64,000 nt of DNA from Rallus limicola (taxonomy: Eukaryota > Chordata > Aves > Gruiformes > Rallidae): positions 15,940,001 through 16,004,000 of the forward strand of contig JAKCOZ010000014.1 of the NCBI GenBank assembly GCA_022605955.1. The letters run 5' to 3'. Positions 24,383-38,476 of the stretch are shown here, in pieces; the stretch's first letter is position 1, and every line of letters begins with the position of its first letter. The notes beneath the pieces were generated by a model. The model had not been told where the DNA came from. It was given only the letters and a program-made list of their open reading frames with translations, and ran no database searches. Made by a program: the position numbers and the translations under genes.

Positions 24383-26747
24383 TGTTGGAAGGAAATTAAA
24401 GCCTGAAGCACTCCTGGTTTGGTTGTTGCTGTTTCGAACTATTTTGAGTCTCCACTAACCTTGGAAGACTTCTCAGAGGAACGATTGCCTAAATTAGAAT
24501 ATCTATTTCACATGAAATATTGGGAAAGGAGAGGAAGGGTTATATTAGCTATTTCATTAGAACTAACTCTCAGGGTCTGTATCCCAGCCTGCAGCAGAAA
24601 TGTCAAGAGGAGCAGCTGCTGCAGCACACAAGCCGGCAGAATATTTCCATCTCTGAACAAGGCAAAAGGGAGGGGGAGCTGGGTGACTTGCATAAGATGT
24701 GAATGTTGTGAGGTAGCATTGAAGGACTGCATATCAGCAGAGATTGAACTGAACCCTTTATCTGTCCCTTTCCAGAGATTAAGTGCTGGGGTTTTTTTTG
24801 TGAAACTTGCAGACCTTTGATAGCGCAAACCTGCTGCTGCTTTGGAGCTCTAGCATGGTTCCAGCAGGGTACACAGTCCATCTCAACCCTTTTTAATACA
24901 AGTCATTACTGCCATGGCTTTTTCTTACCTCTCTGTCTTCACTAGATGCCAAATAAGCAAACCTCTTACCCTATTATGCTACTTAGTGTTACCAAACAAC
25001 TCTTGGCCAGCATAAAAGTCAAGGAAATGAACTGAAAAGAACAAAGAGGACAGTCTTTCATGGCTCATTTCTTACACTTGAGTCTCACAACTGCTCCCAG
25101 ACTAGGTGGGCCATCAGCAATGTCATTAGGATTTATCTTTTCTGTCATATATTTCTTTGCCTGAATAAAGACAGAAACCAGGTCTTCCTGGGAACTATTT
25201 TGCCTAGTATTTCTTCAAATATTGCTTAACACTAACACATTGTACTCGTAAAGTATGTGAAAGGGCTGGGTTGTTGCTATGCCTTTTTAGTTGATGTCAG
25301 CATGTTGGACTGGTGTCTCTCTGAAAAGTTGTCATGGTAATATGCCAAGCTTTGGGGAAGGGAAAAAAAAAAGAAAAAGGAAAACATTGGCCCTTAAAGA
25401 GGCATGCAAAGCATATAGCAAACCCTGGTGCATGCTCACTGCCAAGACATTCTTTGTTTCATCCCAGTGTCATTCCCCCAGACTTGTAGAAGGATCCCTT
25501 AATAAACAACATCCGAAGGGGAGAAAGTAGAGCCGTATGTGGCGTTGGGTATTTTCACATACTTCTATGCAACTGAGCTATTATTTCTTGTTGACAAGCT
25601 AGGCTGTGGGCGCGTGCCTTCTTTTGGTTGGCTCAAGAGGTCACCACCGCCTGTAGCTCCGTGTTACTCCCCACATGTCTTCTAGTCTGCCTGGCCTGCT
25701 TGCTGAGTTGGTTGCCTGAGCATTTCATAACCTCTTTAGGCCCTCTTAAAGTGACCAGGCCAGTTGCTTTGGTGGGAGAGCTTAGCAACTGTTTGCTGGT
25801 GGTGTGAGGGGACAAGGGATGCTGTCAGAGAGGTGGAGCTGGGGCTGACCATTTTTTACTTCAGATCAGCTGTGGTAGTAAAATCTGGCTTCAGAGCTGA
25901 GCCACACTCAGCTCCTAGACCATTGCAACTGAGAAGCAGAGTATTACTACATGTTAATTGCCACAGGTAAATAAACTGTACCCATACCCATTTACCACAG
26001 CTCAGGCTGGTTCATGGTGATGATCGATCTTACTGGTTTTCATTTCCTATCAGGTCTTGGGCTGCTTTCTAGGTACATTGCCCCCTGCCTACTCTGTTTG
26101 TATCAAATAGCCTTACTGAGCTGCCAGTAACCCAGTGTTACACATTCAGATGTGCAAGAGCAGCATCATACAGGAACTTTTCGTTTTACAGGGTGGATTT
26201 GCTTAGGCTAACAATTCATACCTCAATTCAGACTTGCTGAACCACATCCAACAGCCAGCCTTCCCTGCAGCACGTGTCTGTCACCCTGTGTAAAGTCCTG
26301 GTGACTCATGCTGGGGTGGCTGTAGAGAGGCTTATTTATATATTTTTTTTAATCTAAATTAGAGATACCTGTAATATATCTTCTCTGACCAATATATGAA
26401 TTGCTTTCTATTCAGTACAGATGTAGAACTGGGAGGGCCGCTTGGGCTCTTTGAATCTGATTCCACACGGTCTGAGGCAACCATGTGACAGGCATTTATG
26501 GTCCAGCAAGGTCCATAGAGCATTCGCTTTTCCTATGAGTTACCTGCCTTTCATATAGATTACCTTGTTTGTTACTGTAAAAATGCTAGCTAAATAGATA
26601 TTAAGGCCTAGAGATAACAATCATTTAGCCTGACTTCCTCATAATACTCATTCTAATGCTCATCTCACAGTGGAGGAAATTAATCTTTGCTATTAATGTT
26701 GTCTATTAAAGGCAGAATTCATATCGGTCCATTTGAAGTCTTTATTA

Positions 26748-26773
26748 AATAAGGACCCCTGCTGGTCCTTATT
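26748..26773. other. perfect 10-bp inverted repeat with 6-base loop
   Basis: AATAAGGACC at 26748-26757 and GGTCCTTATT at 26764-26773 are exact reverse complements around the loop CCTGCT. The pairing does not extend beyond ten base pairs, so it is too short for a microRNA precursor. Two further half-site copies of GGTCC/GGACC lie nearby (about 26726 and 26785). It could be a paired protein-binding site or chance. Confidence 0.6.
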
Positions 26774-28751
26774 AGATGGATGAAGGACCAGAATGAAGTT
26801 CCTTGTTACTTAAATGAAACCCATGTTTAGCAAAGCTGTTAAATCACAGCTGAAGGCAGACATCTTGATGAATAAATCAGCATTCATGAATAAATAATTG
26901 ACATGAGTGCTAAAATGGGATTCTCGTTTTCACGCTGTTTCTATCCTTGGCCAAAAATTGACAGAGTCTGCGTGAGTGGCAGTGATGGCCCTTGTGGTGG
27001 AGACAAGTAAGGTCAGGTTTCCAGAGGTGTAGATCGATTCTGGTAGGACCAACAGGACAATCTCAGTTTGTTGGAGGCTCCAGCTCTTTCAGTTTCGATG
27101 GTCCTGATGAGTTAGGGAGCTGGAATGAGCCTTGCTAGCATGTTTCCCATAGGACATTGAATAATGTGAGTCAGTGCTGCTCTGGGACACATTTGCACTT
27201 TGATCTAACAGCTGAAGGCTCTATGTCCCATTACCAGTTTGTTGAAGATGGCTGTCTTTCCCTGTAATTGGGCTGGTTATTCACACCAGTGGAACTTTCA
27301 TCAGCCAGCCGCTTCCTGGGACACAATTATTCCCCACTTTGCATTACCAGCCTCAGGTAGGCTATGAGTCTTGCAGCATTTTGCTTACAAGGACATGAAA
27401 AGTTTCAAGAGCAATTCTGATGGAAGAATCTTTGTGGTTTTCAGAGCATAGTGGCTGCATCCTGCCTGAAAGAGAGGAGGAATTGTGTCCAGCGCTCATC
27501 TCACCACGCAGAGCCAGCTGGTATGTTTTTGTCTCCTGCCGAAGTGTTACACGGGACTCATAAGAACCACTCTAGCATGCCATCTTATTTTGCTAAATAT
27601 TTAAAATACCTGTGGTTATGGGGAAATGCCAGTTCTGAAATCTGCCACTTTAATAACACAAGTGGTTTTCAGATGCAGGGGATAAGGATGCAGCTGCTCC
27701 AGGAGCCCAAAGCACCGGTATTCTTAAGAACTGCGGCCAGGCACTTAACAAGGCACTTGTGTCTTAAAGCCACAGCAAAGGGCAGGAGCCGGTGCCACCC
27801 GGGAATCAAAGGCTGCCATTCGTGCCTGCGCAGAGCTGGCAGGCAGAGCTTCAGGAGTAACCCCAGTACCAAAACAGGGCTTAGATGGGACTAAAGTGGT
27901 GCCAAGATCTTGTTAACATTGCTGTGGTTCTCTCCCTTTGACCTCACACAACGCTTTGGGTAAACATCAGTGCAGTCTGCTGTGCGCGGAGGGTCAGCAC
28001 GTGGCATGCAAAGACACAGTGCTAGGACACTTGCAGAGAGAAAAAGCGTGATGGTCTCTTATTACAGGCCACTTTGGGTTTATGTTTGTAGTCACATGAG
28101 CTCCTCACCCAACACAAATTGACCCAGCTCTGTCAGAGTCAGCGGAGTCAGGCTGATTTACACGCACTTTGGAGTTGTGCAGTATGAAGCCATCCACTCA
28201 CAGTTTCACTGGCTCATAGCTTCATTAAGTTACCAAAATGGTGAACAAATATTTGCATATTATAAAACCAACAAACACATCCTGGAACACAGAGATATTC
28301 CTGGAGTCCTGGGGCATGTGTCTGCCCAGGTGTGTGGCAAGCCAGCTGTGTAGGGCATCTAAAAGCCACTTGCTGGCATCAGACTCCACTCCATACATTA
28401 AACAGGTCTCTCTGTATCACAGCATGTGGAAGGAGCAGGCACACAGCAGCGGCCTTGAGAAGGGAAGCTACATAAAGTTTATGGGGAAATTTCATTCAAG
28501 TGAGAGGGGGAGCTGAACATATGAACCCTGGCCCAGAGCACCAAAGTCAGCAGTCATCTTGCTCTCTAGCCTCTGTCATCTTACAGCCTCTTCCTCTTCA
28601 CAGCTGTTGGAGCAGCAGAACTTCTCCCAACAGCTTCTGGAGCCCCCACCAAATCTTCTCACCTCTTGCCAAGCATCCCTGTTTTATTTCAGACCTGAAG
28701 CACCTCCCCAGGATAGAGCCTGTTGTCTGGAAGTTACAGTGTGTATCTAGG

Positions 28752-29100
28752 TGTGGTGGTTCAGCCCCAAACAGTGGCTGAGCACACACTGCTCACTCAC
28801 TCCCAGGAGGAAAAAGAGACAGAGCTTCCATGGGTTGGGATACAGACAGATTGCTGACAAAATCACCATGAATGTAGAACAATAACAGCAAATTACACTC
28901 ACACCTGGTGATAACAGAGTACCTTAGATTAGAGAGCTGCCCAATGGTGCAAGGACCAACACCCCAGCCACACTCAGACTATCCTAGAGGCACCAAGCCC
29001 CTGCCTCTCCCCAGCCAGCCCCTTTTATGGAGTAGTGATGTCAGGTGGTGTGGAAACAGCCTGGGCTAACTCAGCTCACCTGGGCTGGCTGCTTGGGGAG
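28752..29100 (-). mobile_element. partial ERV LTR, minus orientation
   Basis: The plus-strand text starting TGTGGTGGTTCAGCCCC at 28752 is the reverse complement of the 3' terminus of a common avian LTR. The block GGGTTGGGATACAGACAG at about 28834 and a minus-strand TATA-like box (CATAAAAGGGG, about 29029-29019) follow in the expected order. GATGTCAGGTGGTGTGGAA at about 29037 matches the conserved region upstream of the TATA box. Similarity fades near 29100, so the 5' part is lost or too diverged. No retroviral coding sequence is attached. Confidence 0.6.
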
Positions 29101-31107
29101 ATTGACTCTGGTCTGGCTAGAATCAGGATGCTAGGATACACATATTCCTACTCGCTTAGAAGAGAGAAATATGCTTGGGGTTTCCACATCATGGATGAAG
29201 ATTCTCTCTGTAAAAGGGGTGGATGTAACAGTGGTTGTAACAGAGGTAAGTTGTTTTACCTATTTAACATTTGGTGGGGTGGGGGAGAATTAATTGGCTA
29301 CATGTGTGGTGAGAACACTTCCTAGATGAGATTTAACAGGTGATCTAGGCAGATGAGCTCCTAATTTTGGACTTTGTGAGCCCTCCTGTCCTTAGCTATG
29401 CAGCACTGCCTTGGCTCTGGTCAGAGATGGGTGGGAGGTGCTCAGGGGCTTGTGACCTTCTGCTGTCATCTGCACGCAGTATATCCCCAGGCAAGGTTTG
29501 TGATGAGACCTGTTTCACCAGTTACCCAAACTGGTGGCACAGAGGCCTGTGCTACAGTCTGAACAGAAGCAAAGGACATAAGGACATGCTGTGCCATAAA
29601 TGATTTTTTGCAGCTGAGCTCAGCCTTCCCTAAGGATGCTTTTCTATAGTTCTTCACATCCAAGCTATGCTCTGGCAGTAGGCAAGCTGAATCCAACAAC
29701 ACAGGCAGCATGCAGGCAGGAGATGGGCCCTGGATCACCTCTGACCTTGCTCTTTCCGCACAGAAGTGCCTAAATACTGGAACTGGGGCATCTGCATGGG
29801 AAATTTGATGGTACAAATGCTGCATGGGTACCCATGGGCCAGTGTATCAGTCTCTTGTATAATCTCAGCCATGGGTTTGCTGCAAATGACACTGAAATAC
29901 ACACAGATATGGGACACTGGAAGACATATGGCTTCATCATGCTCTGTTCCTAAGTAATGCTAAAGCTGGCTCCAGGCTTGCCACGTCCTGTTAGTTGAGA
30001 GGCCCACACCAGCTGTGCAAGGCCCAATGAGGTTGTTTTAGACCTTCTTCAACCTTGAGAAGTCAAGTTTACTGAAGAAGTCTTGTGGAATCTGTACGGC
30101 CTGCAAATGCTCCTGGTCAGCATTTAAATTGTTGGGGTTTTTTTCTCTCTTGTTTAGCTCAGCTGGAAATGTTGGAGTTTTGAAGTTGCCTACAGAACTT
30201 CTTGTAACTTCCATTGCTCCATGATTTTAAAATTTTGATGTGTATTTTTCCCCTCATCTATTTATTGCCCTAAAATTTCGGGGGGGGTTGTTTTGTTCTG
30301 TTTTGCCTTTGTGGTACCTGCATCTCTGACCTATGGATCCAACATTCTGGGCTCTTGCAAAAGCTGGAGGAATCCAGGACAAAGATTCATTGATGTTTTT
30401 GCAGTCACTCAAAAAAAAAACCCAAAAAAACCTCGGTGCTTTGCAGTGGAGTCCCAGGGGAGGCCAGTGCTCATCCAAAAATTCTTGCAAGAAATACCAC
30501 AAACTTTAAAAGGAAGGAAAAATTCCCTGCTTTTTATTAATGCACACACTCCCTGGTTCCCCAGTCATTAGTAACGGCAGATAATGAGTTTCCAGATTGA
30601 CACCTGTTTAATAGAAAGGTGGACTAAGGTGGAATGGGAGTTCACCTGAATCAGCTCTGCAAGGCTCCCTCTTAGCCAGCTTAGAGACTGAAGTGCCAGA
30701 GGGGCACAGGGTGCTGTGCACGGCAGGTAATGCGTTTTGCTCAGGTAATCTCCCTGCCCTGAGCATTTTTGGGAGCACACATCCACAGTTGACTTCAGAA
30801 TCTACTGTGTAAAATGTATGGCTGGGTAGCTTTTTCTCTGAAATGTTTAAAAAATGTTTTTGAATTTTTAGGGTTTTTTTTTTTTACATATTCTAACATT
30901 TGAACATATTCTAGTCAAAACTGTGCTTTTATAAAATGCTTCTGAGGCTTTTTTCCAAGATTTCCATTGACTGCAGCAGGCTTTGGCGCAGGCTCTAACT
31001 GTACAAAGCCTAGGACTATAAATATAGATTCCCAAGGACTTGACTGGAGGGAGTGACAGATGTATAGCTTGACTCTGAGATCTGCCAGGGCAACATTTTC
31101 CAGAAGC

Positions 31108-31130
31108 AAAAAAAAAAAAAAAAAAAAAAA
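31108..31130 (+). repeat. A23 tract
   Basis: Twenty-three consecutive A, the longest homopolymer in the window. No retroposon body is identifiable upstream. Confidence 0.9.
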
Positions 31131-34100
31131 GGAGAATCATCTGTGTTAAATTTATCCACTCTTGGACTTCTTTGGTACGTGCAGGAGGAAATCGCTAGGG
31201 AGAAGATGACTTTTTAATCAGCCAGTAGTGTAAAGTTTGTGCACTGTCTTTGCGGCGATGCTGTTTATTACATTCCTTGGGTAAATTTTACCTCTGGTGC
31301 AGAGTATATAAAACGTCTTCACAAGGTGGAAGGGAGGATCAATAGCATATGGTGAATAACTCTCTCTTCAGAGCCTGCTCGAAGCATTGCCATATGCTCT
31401 TATGACACAGTTTAGATCTCAGATCCATATGGCTGGTCTTGCTGTCGATGATATGCGCTCCTCGAGAACCTCATCTGGAGCCTACTGAAAAGCTCCTCTT
31501 GACCTCAGGGGCTTTAGAGCCAGGCTGAAACGCCTCAATCTCCCACTGACACCCCACTGCCTACCAGAGGCCTCCTTTCTGTTGGAACTGGCGAGGAATC
31601 TTTTGTTCATTCTGGCTAACAGTTTGAGAGAAGTATTTTTCCTCCATTTCTGGTGACCTTTGGAGCTGGAAGCGTGTTTTGGACACGAGCTCTCGGGTAG
31701 CAGAGTGCTGTGTTGGCTTCTGCCGTGGTGGGGACGGAAACGAGTGTTTAGAGGGAAGTTCTGATTAGGATCATCAAAGGATTTCCTTTCTTCAACTCAA
31801 ACAGACCAGCACAATGCAAGTGCTGCAAGCCAAAAAGCATGATTCAATGCATTAACTATTAGGAGAGGCGATGGGGACAGAAAGGAATCACTCATTTTTC
31901 AAGGCATATCGAGAGGGAGATGCTCTATACCAGCCGTGTTGACATCGCCTTTCTGCCAACGCCCATCCACATCCCTCACCAGAGGCAGGATACAGGGGCA
32001 GACAGGACCTTGTCTTGACCTGATACTGATGCACTTATGCTTTTGTCAGTGGTTTGCAGTGATGAGCACTGGAGGCAGTTCGAGCTGACCGGCTGGAGCA
32101 CGGGGCTGAGTGAATCATGCATTTGCAGCACAGGTTAGCTGGAAGGCCCTGGGCAAATCTCGCCATTGCGCCTGCTCTCAGTTTTCCCATCTGTCAGAAG
32201 GGATAGTGGCACTGACCCTGCCTGCCTTGCAAGGGTACCCATGCTCTGGAGGACACAGGCTCTGCTCGCTGACACTGGCTCCAGCACAGGTCCCTGGTGG
32301 TTACTGAGAGGAGGCCATGGCCGACAGTAATGAGCTTTGAAGATGAAAAGGGCCGGTGCTATTGCTAAATGACAAGGGTTGTGACACCTTTGCAAAACCT
32401 GTACTTTAGTGCTTCCTGATGAGTGAGGGAAAACTAGTGCCTCTCTGGGGGGTCCAAGCTCAATTCCCTTCCCCCCATACCTGAACCAGCTATTTTCTTC
32501 TGTGCTGGTAGCAGGGGAAAGGCTGGAGGCTGGCAGCGGCTGGCCAGCCGGGAGCTGTTCCAGCAGTGGGAAGCACTCCTCTAGCAATACACTGACAGTT
32601 CATAGCTGGAGGACTGTCCCCCGGGGACCACTTCCAGATGGCTGGAATTAGAGTATCCCTTGGGTGGTTTTATCCCCTGCCGGAGCAGTGGAGGAGGCTG
32701 GGACTGGAACTGGGCAGGACAAAAATCCGTTGCACTGGTTTAGCTGGGAGGACTTCAGGAGAGAAGGGAATGTCACCCACTTCGGTTCGGAGGCTGTTAG
32801 ATAGCCTGAGATAAGGGAATAGCTGCCTAGGCAGAGAAAGGACTATTGGTGTCAGATACTGTGTAAACACTGAGTTTGAAATACTGTGTGTGCAGATGTT
32901 GTTCGTGGATCGGTGATGTCTGGCCCTGGAAAGCACCACAGAAAAGCTATCTTTAAAACCACTGGAGATTCTTTTAGCAAACGTAAGGGTGGTCTGATGA
33001 AAAAGTATGTGCTGAAATATCTCCCCCACTAGTCACCACTGTGCTGCTATTCATGGTTTTACATGGAGGAAGAAGTTGCTGTGCTACTCTCTGCTCCCTC
33101 TTTGCTCAGAGTTTTCCTTGGTTTTACTGGACGTCTGTATGAAGAGGGGATGGAGTTACCAGAGCTTCATCCCTGCCTTTCCCCTACCTTGGTCCCACTG
33201 GCTCTGGGCTCCAGAGTTGATTTGTTGCTCCCATGCTCAAAAGCCATGTCCCACAAAAGATGTCCCCTCTTATGGTGCAGCCTGCAGATATGCTCTCCTT
33301 ATCTCTTTAGAGGTGAAGGCAGCTCCCCAGTTACTGTGGTGGAGCTCGGTGCTCAGCCTGGAGCAGGGGTCTGTCTCACAAGCAGCTACAATCTAAATAG
33401 GTGAGTGAAACATTTTAGATGCATCCCTATGTGACTGGTGGCCAGAAGGAAAGGGCTGGTTTTGGGACGGCGCCCTGGGTTGGCATCCAGAAACTGTTCC
33501 GCTGCAGCCTTGCTCCATAGTGTCAAGCACGCTGTTTACTTGCCGAGCTTCCTCTGCCCATCTGCTTTGGCACAGGGGGTGGAGAATGAGAAATCTGCTG
33601 TTAAAACTCTGGGCTCCTGCTCAGGGTCACCATTTTCAGATATATGCAGTCTGATGTGATGATGAGTATGGACCCGCTAGCGGAGAGAGGAAGGGGGACC
33701 AACAGGGCTGAAGCCTTACCCCTCCCAGTGCTCTGCACGTGTTTTTGAATCCTGTGACACCACCATGGCCACCTCTTTTGTGACAGCTCAGTCACAACTA
33801 TGATCATGGTGTTGGGGACTATTATGTTTCTGGACAGAGAGAGAGGAGAAGATGGGCTTAAGGAAAATGTCACAGTTCTTGGCAAAACACCCTGACCTTT
33901 TATAGCCAATGCTGTTGTGGTGAGTGAAGAAATTGCTTCACTGGAGAAATATGAGTTTCAGGGAGGGGTTTAGGAGGGACGTCAGAAGCAGCCTTACACA
34001 AAGAAGGGAAAAGAGGGCTTCCAGATCCAAAGGCACAAAGAAGAGTGTAGGATAACAAAGGGATGTGATGGCTGAGTGAGAGGTTTTGCAGGGTGAGGAG

Positions 34101-37100
34101 AGCTTGACACCCTGGAAAGGTGGAAGGGTTGAAAAACACAATTTATTTCCCACTGGATGTTTTCATACCTCTTTGTAGTGCCTCACACCGTCTGGGTATC
34201 AGTGCACCAAAGGCTTACAGCTACTCAGGGAAAATAAGTGCTGCATAAATGTAGGATCATTATTCACTCAGCATGTCAACTTGTTTAAATGTCTATGAGG
34301 AGAGCAAGTATATTATGGTATCATTACCCTATACGGAGAGTTGTTCCTTTTTAATTATAGCTCGTGAGAAATACAGACTCTTACAATGTGTCCTCTTGTT
34401 CAAACAGATATATACATCTTAAGGGGAAAATATAATAGTGCCATTAAATACTGTTCTTATAAAGTCTTAGAACAAAGCATACGTGCACGTGCTTCTCGTA
34501 CCCAGCAATAAAACAAATGTAGAGGACTAAACATAGAAATGTATCTTACAAATATGCATAGCAGCTAACCGTGAGTCAACGGGACTGATCTGTGCAAATC
34601 CCTCAGGTATCTGCACGTAAATAGATACCCCCACACCCCAAGGGTGACATTCATGAAAAAGGGAATGTCTCGTATTTCCTGATTTGCTTCCTTGTTCTTC
34701 AGAAGTCACTGTTCTTGCACTTGGCAGTAGACAACTTAGGAATAAAGTGGGAGCCAAAACCCCAATGTGATTCAGGGGGGCTCTTCCTGCCCACCGTGGA
34801 TGTTATTCACATCACCTCGCTGCTGGCTGCTGAGGGTTGCAGAAAGCGAAGCGTTGCCATCATCCTCTGTCCTGCAGGCAACAATTTTCTGCTTGCCTGT
34901 GGGAAATAATCCTCTTTTAATGTAATTATTCATTTTCCAATTATTTAATGCTGTACTCCGGGATAGCAGCAAGGCTTTTGGTTAGTTTTCAAATCGCTGC
35001 CACCCCAGACAGCAGAGCACTGGGATCCAGCTCCCTGGGAGAAGGGATTTGTGGTCTTTGAGCCTCTGCTTTCATTAGGAGGGATATGCTGCCTCCTTTC
35101 TCTGGCACATCCCTCGGGAAGTTTCCATGTGTTCTGCCAACCCGCTTAGGTCCCACGGAGGTTTGATCCTGCCTGGCCAAGCTCAATGGCTCTGGATGAG
35201 GACAGCTGAATGGGGCACCGTCGGGAGTCTGTCAGTGCTTCTTGTCTTGCCAGCGAAGAGGCTCCTTGGAGAGCCCCATGAGCACCCTCCTGCTGCCAGC
35301 ACCTGCCCTCTGCTTTAACATTTTCTAGCTCAGGAAAAGCAAATGCTGTCCCTCTGTGGAGACACTTGACGTGTCCCTGCACTGTGCTTTCGGGCTGCCA
35401 TGAGGATCGCTTTTTGTATGGCTGGGGGTCTTCATCAAGACTTGCTTTTCCAGTCTGAAGTGTGTCCCTGTTGTGTTCTGAATGGCACCGGCTCTGATTT
35501 GAGAGGCAGGGGTCAGCCCTAGAAGATTACTGCATCAAACAAAAAAGGTGTTCATACAGCACTGAGTGGGAAGAAGTTTAAAAGAAAAGAGGCCAGTTCT
35601 GCTGTCGCTTGTGCAGGTTCTGATAGATGTAACTCCATTCATTTCTGTGTAGCTAATTTTGTTTTATGCCAGCATAAGTGAAAGCAGAGTCAGGCCTTCC
35701 TCCTGCAGCAGCTAAAGTGAAAAACATTTCTATTTTTAAGGCTGAAAACATTTCTTACTTTTATTTATCATGTGTCACTTTGTTGGCAGAGATGGTGTTA
35801 GTGGCACCTAAAAGTTAAATGAACTATTTATGGCACTGCTTATGACCCTAATGCTTGCCGTCACAATGCTCACCAGGCATCGCCTGGGCAGCAGGAACAA
35901 GGAAGCCTGAGTTCCTGGGCAGAGATAATGCTGATGGTGTTCTCCTCTTCTGCCCTAAACCCACTAAAAGGGTCTCTCTCCTCTTCATGGATGGCTGGTT
36001 GTGCACTGCTTCTAGATGCTTAATTTCTCTAAGCTCTCTAGACCTCTGCAAAATTTGGCTGAAACTGGGTAAAGGATTCAAAAGCTGTTACAGGAGAAAG
36101 GGGAAAAACAAGGAGGAGAAATGAAGAGGCTGCCCAAGTCTCTACTTCCCAGGTAAATGCAACTTAGAAAGGAGGCAGGTGTTAGATGGAACAGTCTGCA
36201 GAGCAAGTCCTGGCTCCAGCAAACACCTCCCCATGTATGGAAACCTACAGAGACATCACCTAGGCTGGCAAAGAGTTGCCTGGGAAGAACAGAGCAGCTC
36301 ACGGCAGCTCTTCCCACCACCTCCAAGGCCCAGGTTGCTTTCCTTGAAAAGCACATGCACCCCACCCTGCCAGTTCAGGACAAAGGGCTTCTTTTATTTT
36401 GTCTTCATTCACCTTTCCAGTGCCTTGCTTGTGACACAAGAAGGCAGGATTGAGGCCAGGAGAGAGGGTTGTTGATGCAAGCATCCCTTTTGTAAGCAGG
36501 TAGAGTGCCGGGGTGGTGGGAGGTAAGCCACGCGCAACGGGCTTGTGGCTGACCCTCCGTCCTCAGGGGCGACAGTGGACTCTTCCTTGGTCAATTTGCA
36601 GGGTTATTGGAATACAAGATTATACTTCTTCCCCTCTGTGTTGTAGTAAAGTCATTGGTGAGGTGTCTCACAGAGACATTTTTTTCCCCTCTTGCAGGAA
36701 GAAATTTCCCTCCAGCAAGGAAATTTATTCCCTGTAAAATTGAGCAGGAGAATAAGATTTCCAGAGAGACCCTGCAGCCGTAATAAAGGATATTGCCAAT
36801 TTCTTAGGCTGCGTGCACAGACCTTGGCACTCAGGCACCAAATTTTGTACATCCAACACTCCATGACTGGGGATACACAAATGTCAGGGTGCAAAGCCCC
36901 CACTGAGCATTGGCTGGTGGTTTTGAAGCACTTTCAAAGATGCTTGTCTCCAGATGAAGCTATCTCCTCATAGGCTCAGTGAGGCCTTGCCACACCAACT
37001 GGGGAAGCAAGTCAGTGGTACAATGTTAACCTCAGATCACTGCGGTGCTCCCCAAATTTCCTTGAAGGCTGGTGGCCAAAGAGCTCACCTCTCCATCTGC

Positions 37101-38442
37101 AAGGCAGAGAGAGGGACCCTTTTTGTTCTTGTTCACAGAGGGGTCGTTACACTGATTGCATTAAAGATTGTGATGTGCTCCATGAGCTAGGGGAGCCATA
37201 CAAGTACCACGGGCTGACATAAATATAAAATGCTATAATTTAAAGGCTCTTGTCTTTCAGTAGCTAATGGCTTAATTAAACAATAACATTTAACAGATGT
37301 GCTTTTTCTCCTCCAATAATTCACTCCATCTGTGTCAACATAACTAGGCCCAAATTAGTGCATCAAAATGAAGAATGTTAATGTCTTCTTTCAGTTTTTA
37401 TGTATCAATGTGCATTTACATACATATTGTTTCATCTTGTGATGAGCTGAATGCCTCCTTAGAAGGAGGTATTGCACACTGTGGAGTTTAAAGAGCCTCT
37501 CTTAGTTTGCAGAGTGAAAACAAAAAAGCAACGATCCAAAGACAAATGCAAATACCTTGGAATGAAGGGAATATTTGGCACATGCATATTAAGGGTGTTA
37601 CATATCAAACAACAGGACCCGTGGCTCTGTGCTCTTTAGGATAGTGAATATTTTTGTGAACCCTTTTTTCTGAAGTGATTCTTCTCCTGCCTTCACACAC
37701 TGAGAAAAATGCCTTGCCTGGCCTCACGTGAAAGCTGATGAGCGCCTGGATCCCTGTGTTGGGGAAGTGGATAACTCCAATGTACTGCAGAGAGCTTTGT
37801 TGTTTTATGAAACAGCTTTAATAGCATTAGAGACAAATATAGCTCTCCTGATTGTTATTATTATTACTTTAAAACACCCTTACTTGTGCTAAGTGCTTTC
37901 TGAAAGGTGCTTGGGAGTCTTTGAAGACCTTGTGGGCTGTGACCCAAATCTTGCAAACTCTCCTACATGATGGATGCTACACATGGAAGCGGTCTCACTG
38001 GTGGGGCAGTGCAGCTGAAGGCAAGGAGTACAGAAAGACCCTTTGGCTCCGTGTTGCCCTGCTTTCTAACATGTACCACCTCATGCACGTTGTGGTCTCA
38101 GCCTGCCTGGGATGCTGCGGGACACAGCCTGTGGCCACCTGCATGGCTGTGTGACAGGTCCTACCACCAAGAACTCCCAGCCATGCTGTTCCCCAGGGAG
38201 TCCGCAGGCTGTCCCAGAGCCAGCCTGGCCTATGGAGGGGTCGATGAGTGAGCACAGCGTGTTTCTGGCTGTTTCTAAGACTGGTCTTACAAGCCATGCA
38301 AGCTCCACAGCTGAAATGAGCTTGGTGATGCCTGAGCAAGAGCACTCCCAAGGCCAGATCCTTTTCTTTGCAGTCTGAACAGCTTATTTTTAATGCTTTT
38401 GATATAAATTTTTATTAACCGACTGGGTTACTTGACTTTCCC

Positions 38443-38476
38443 CTAATTTAATTTGGATTAATTTAATTTTAATCAG
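38443..38476. promoter_or_regulatory. duplicated TAATTTAATTT motif, AT-rich
   Basis: Two near-identical TAATTTAATTT-type units lie about 15 bases apart (around 38444 and 38459), followed by TTTTAATCAG. Such TAAT-rich pairs can bind homeodomain or MEF2-like factors, but AT-rich DNA yields them by chance too. Confidence 0.25.

Larger units (their letters stand above)
22851..28751. other. gene-free stretch, mostly single-copy
   Basis: No supported exon, RNA gene or transposon. It contains an A21 tract (24362-24382) and a short perfect hairpin (26748-26773), listed separately. The AT-rich block 26,580-26,930 has several TAAT and TTTATT motifs and is a candidate conserved element. Sequence at 22,851-23,160 might include unrecognised retroviral flank. 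Confidence 0.45.

Noticed and set aside
26748..26773. microRNA precursor
   Set aside because: The stem is only ten base pairs and does not extend; microRNA hairpins need roughly 25-35 paired bases.
31108..31130. A23 tract as the tail of a processed pseudogene
   Set aside because: The sequence upstream shows no recognisable gene or LINE 3' end and no flanking direct repeat was found. The same applies to the tracts at 24362 and 21526.
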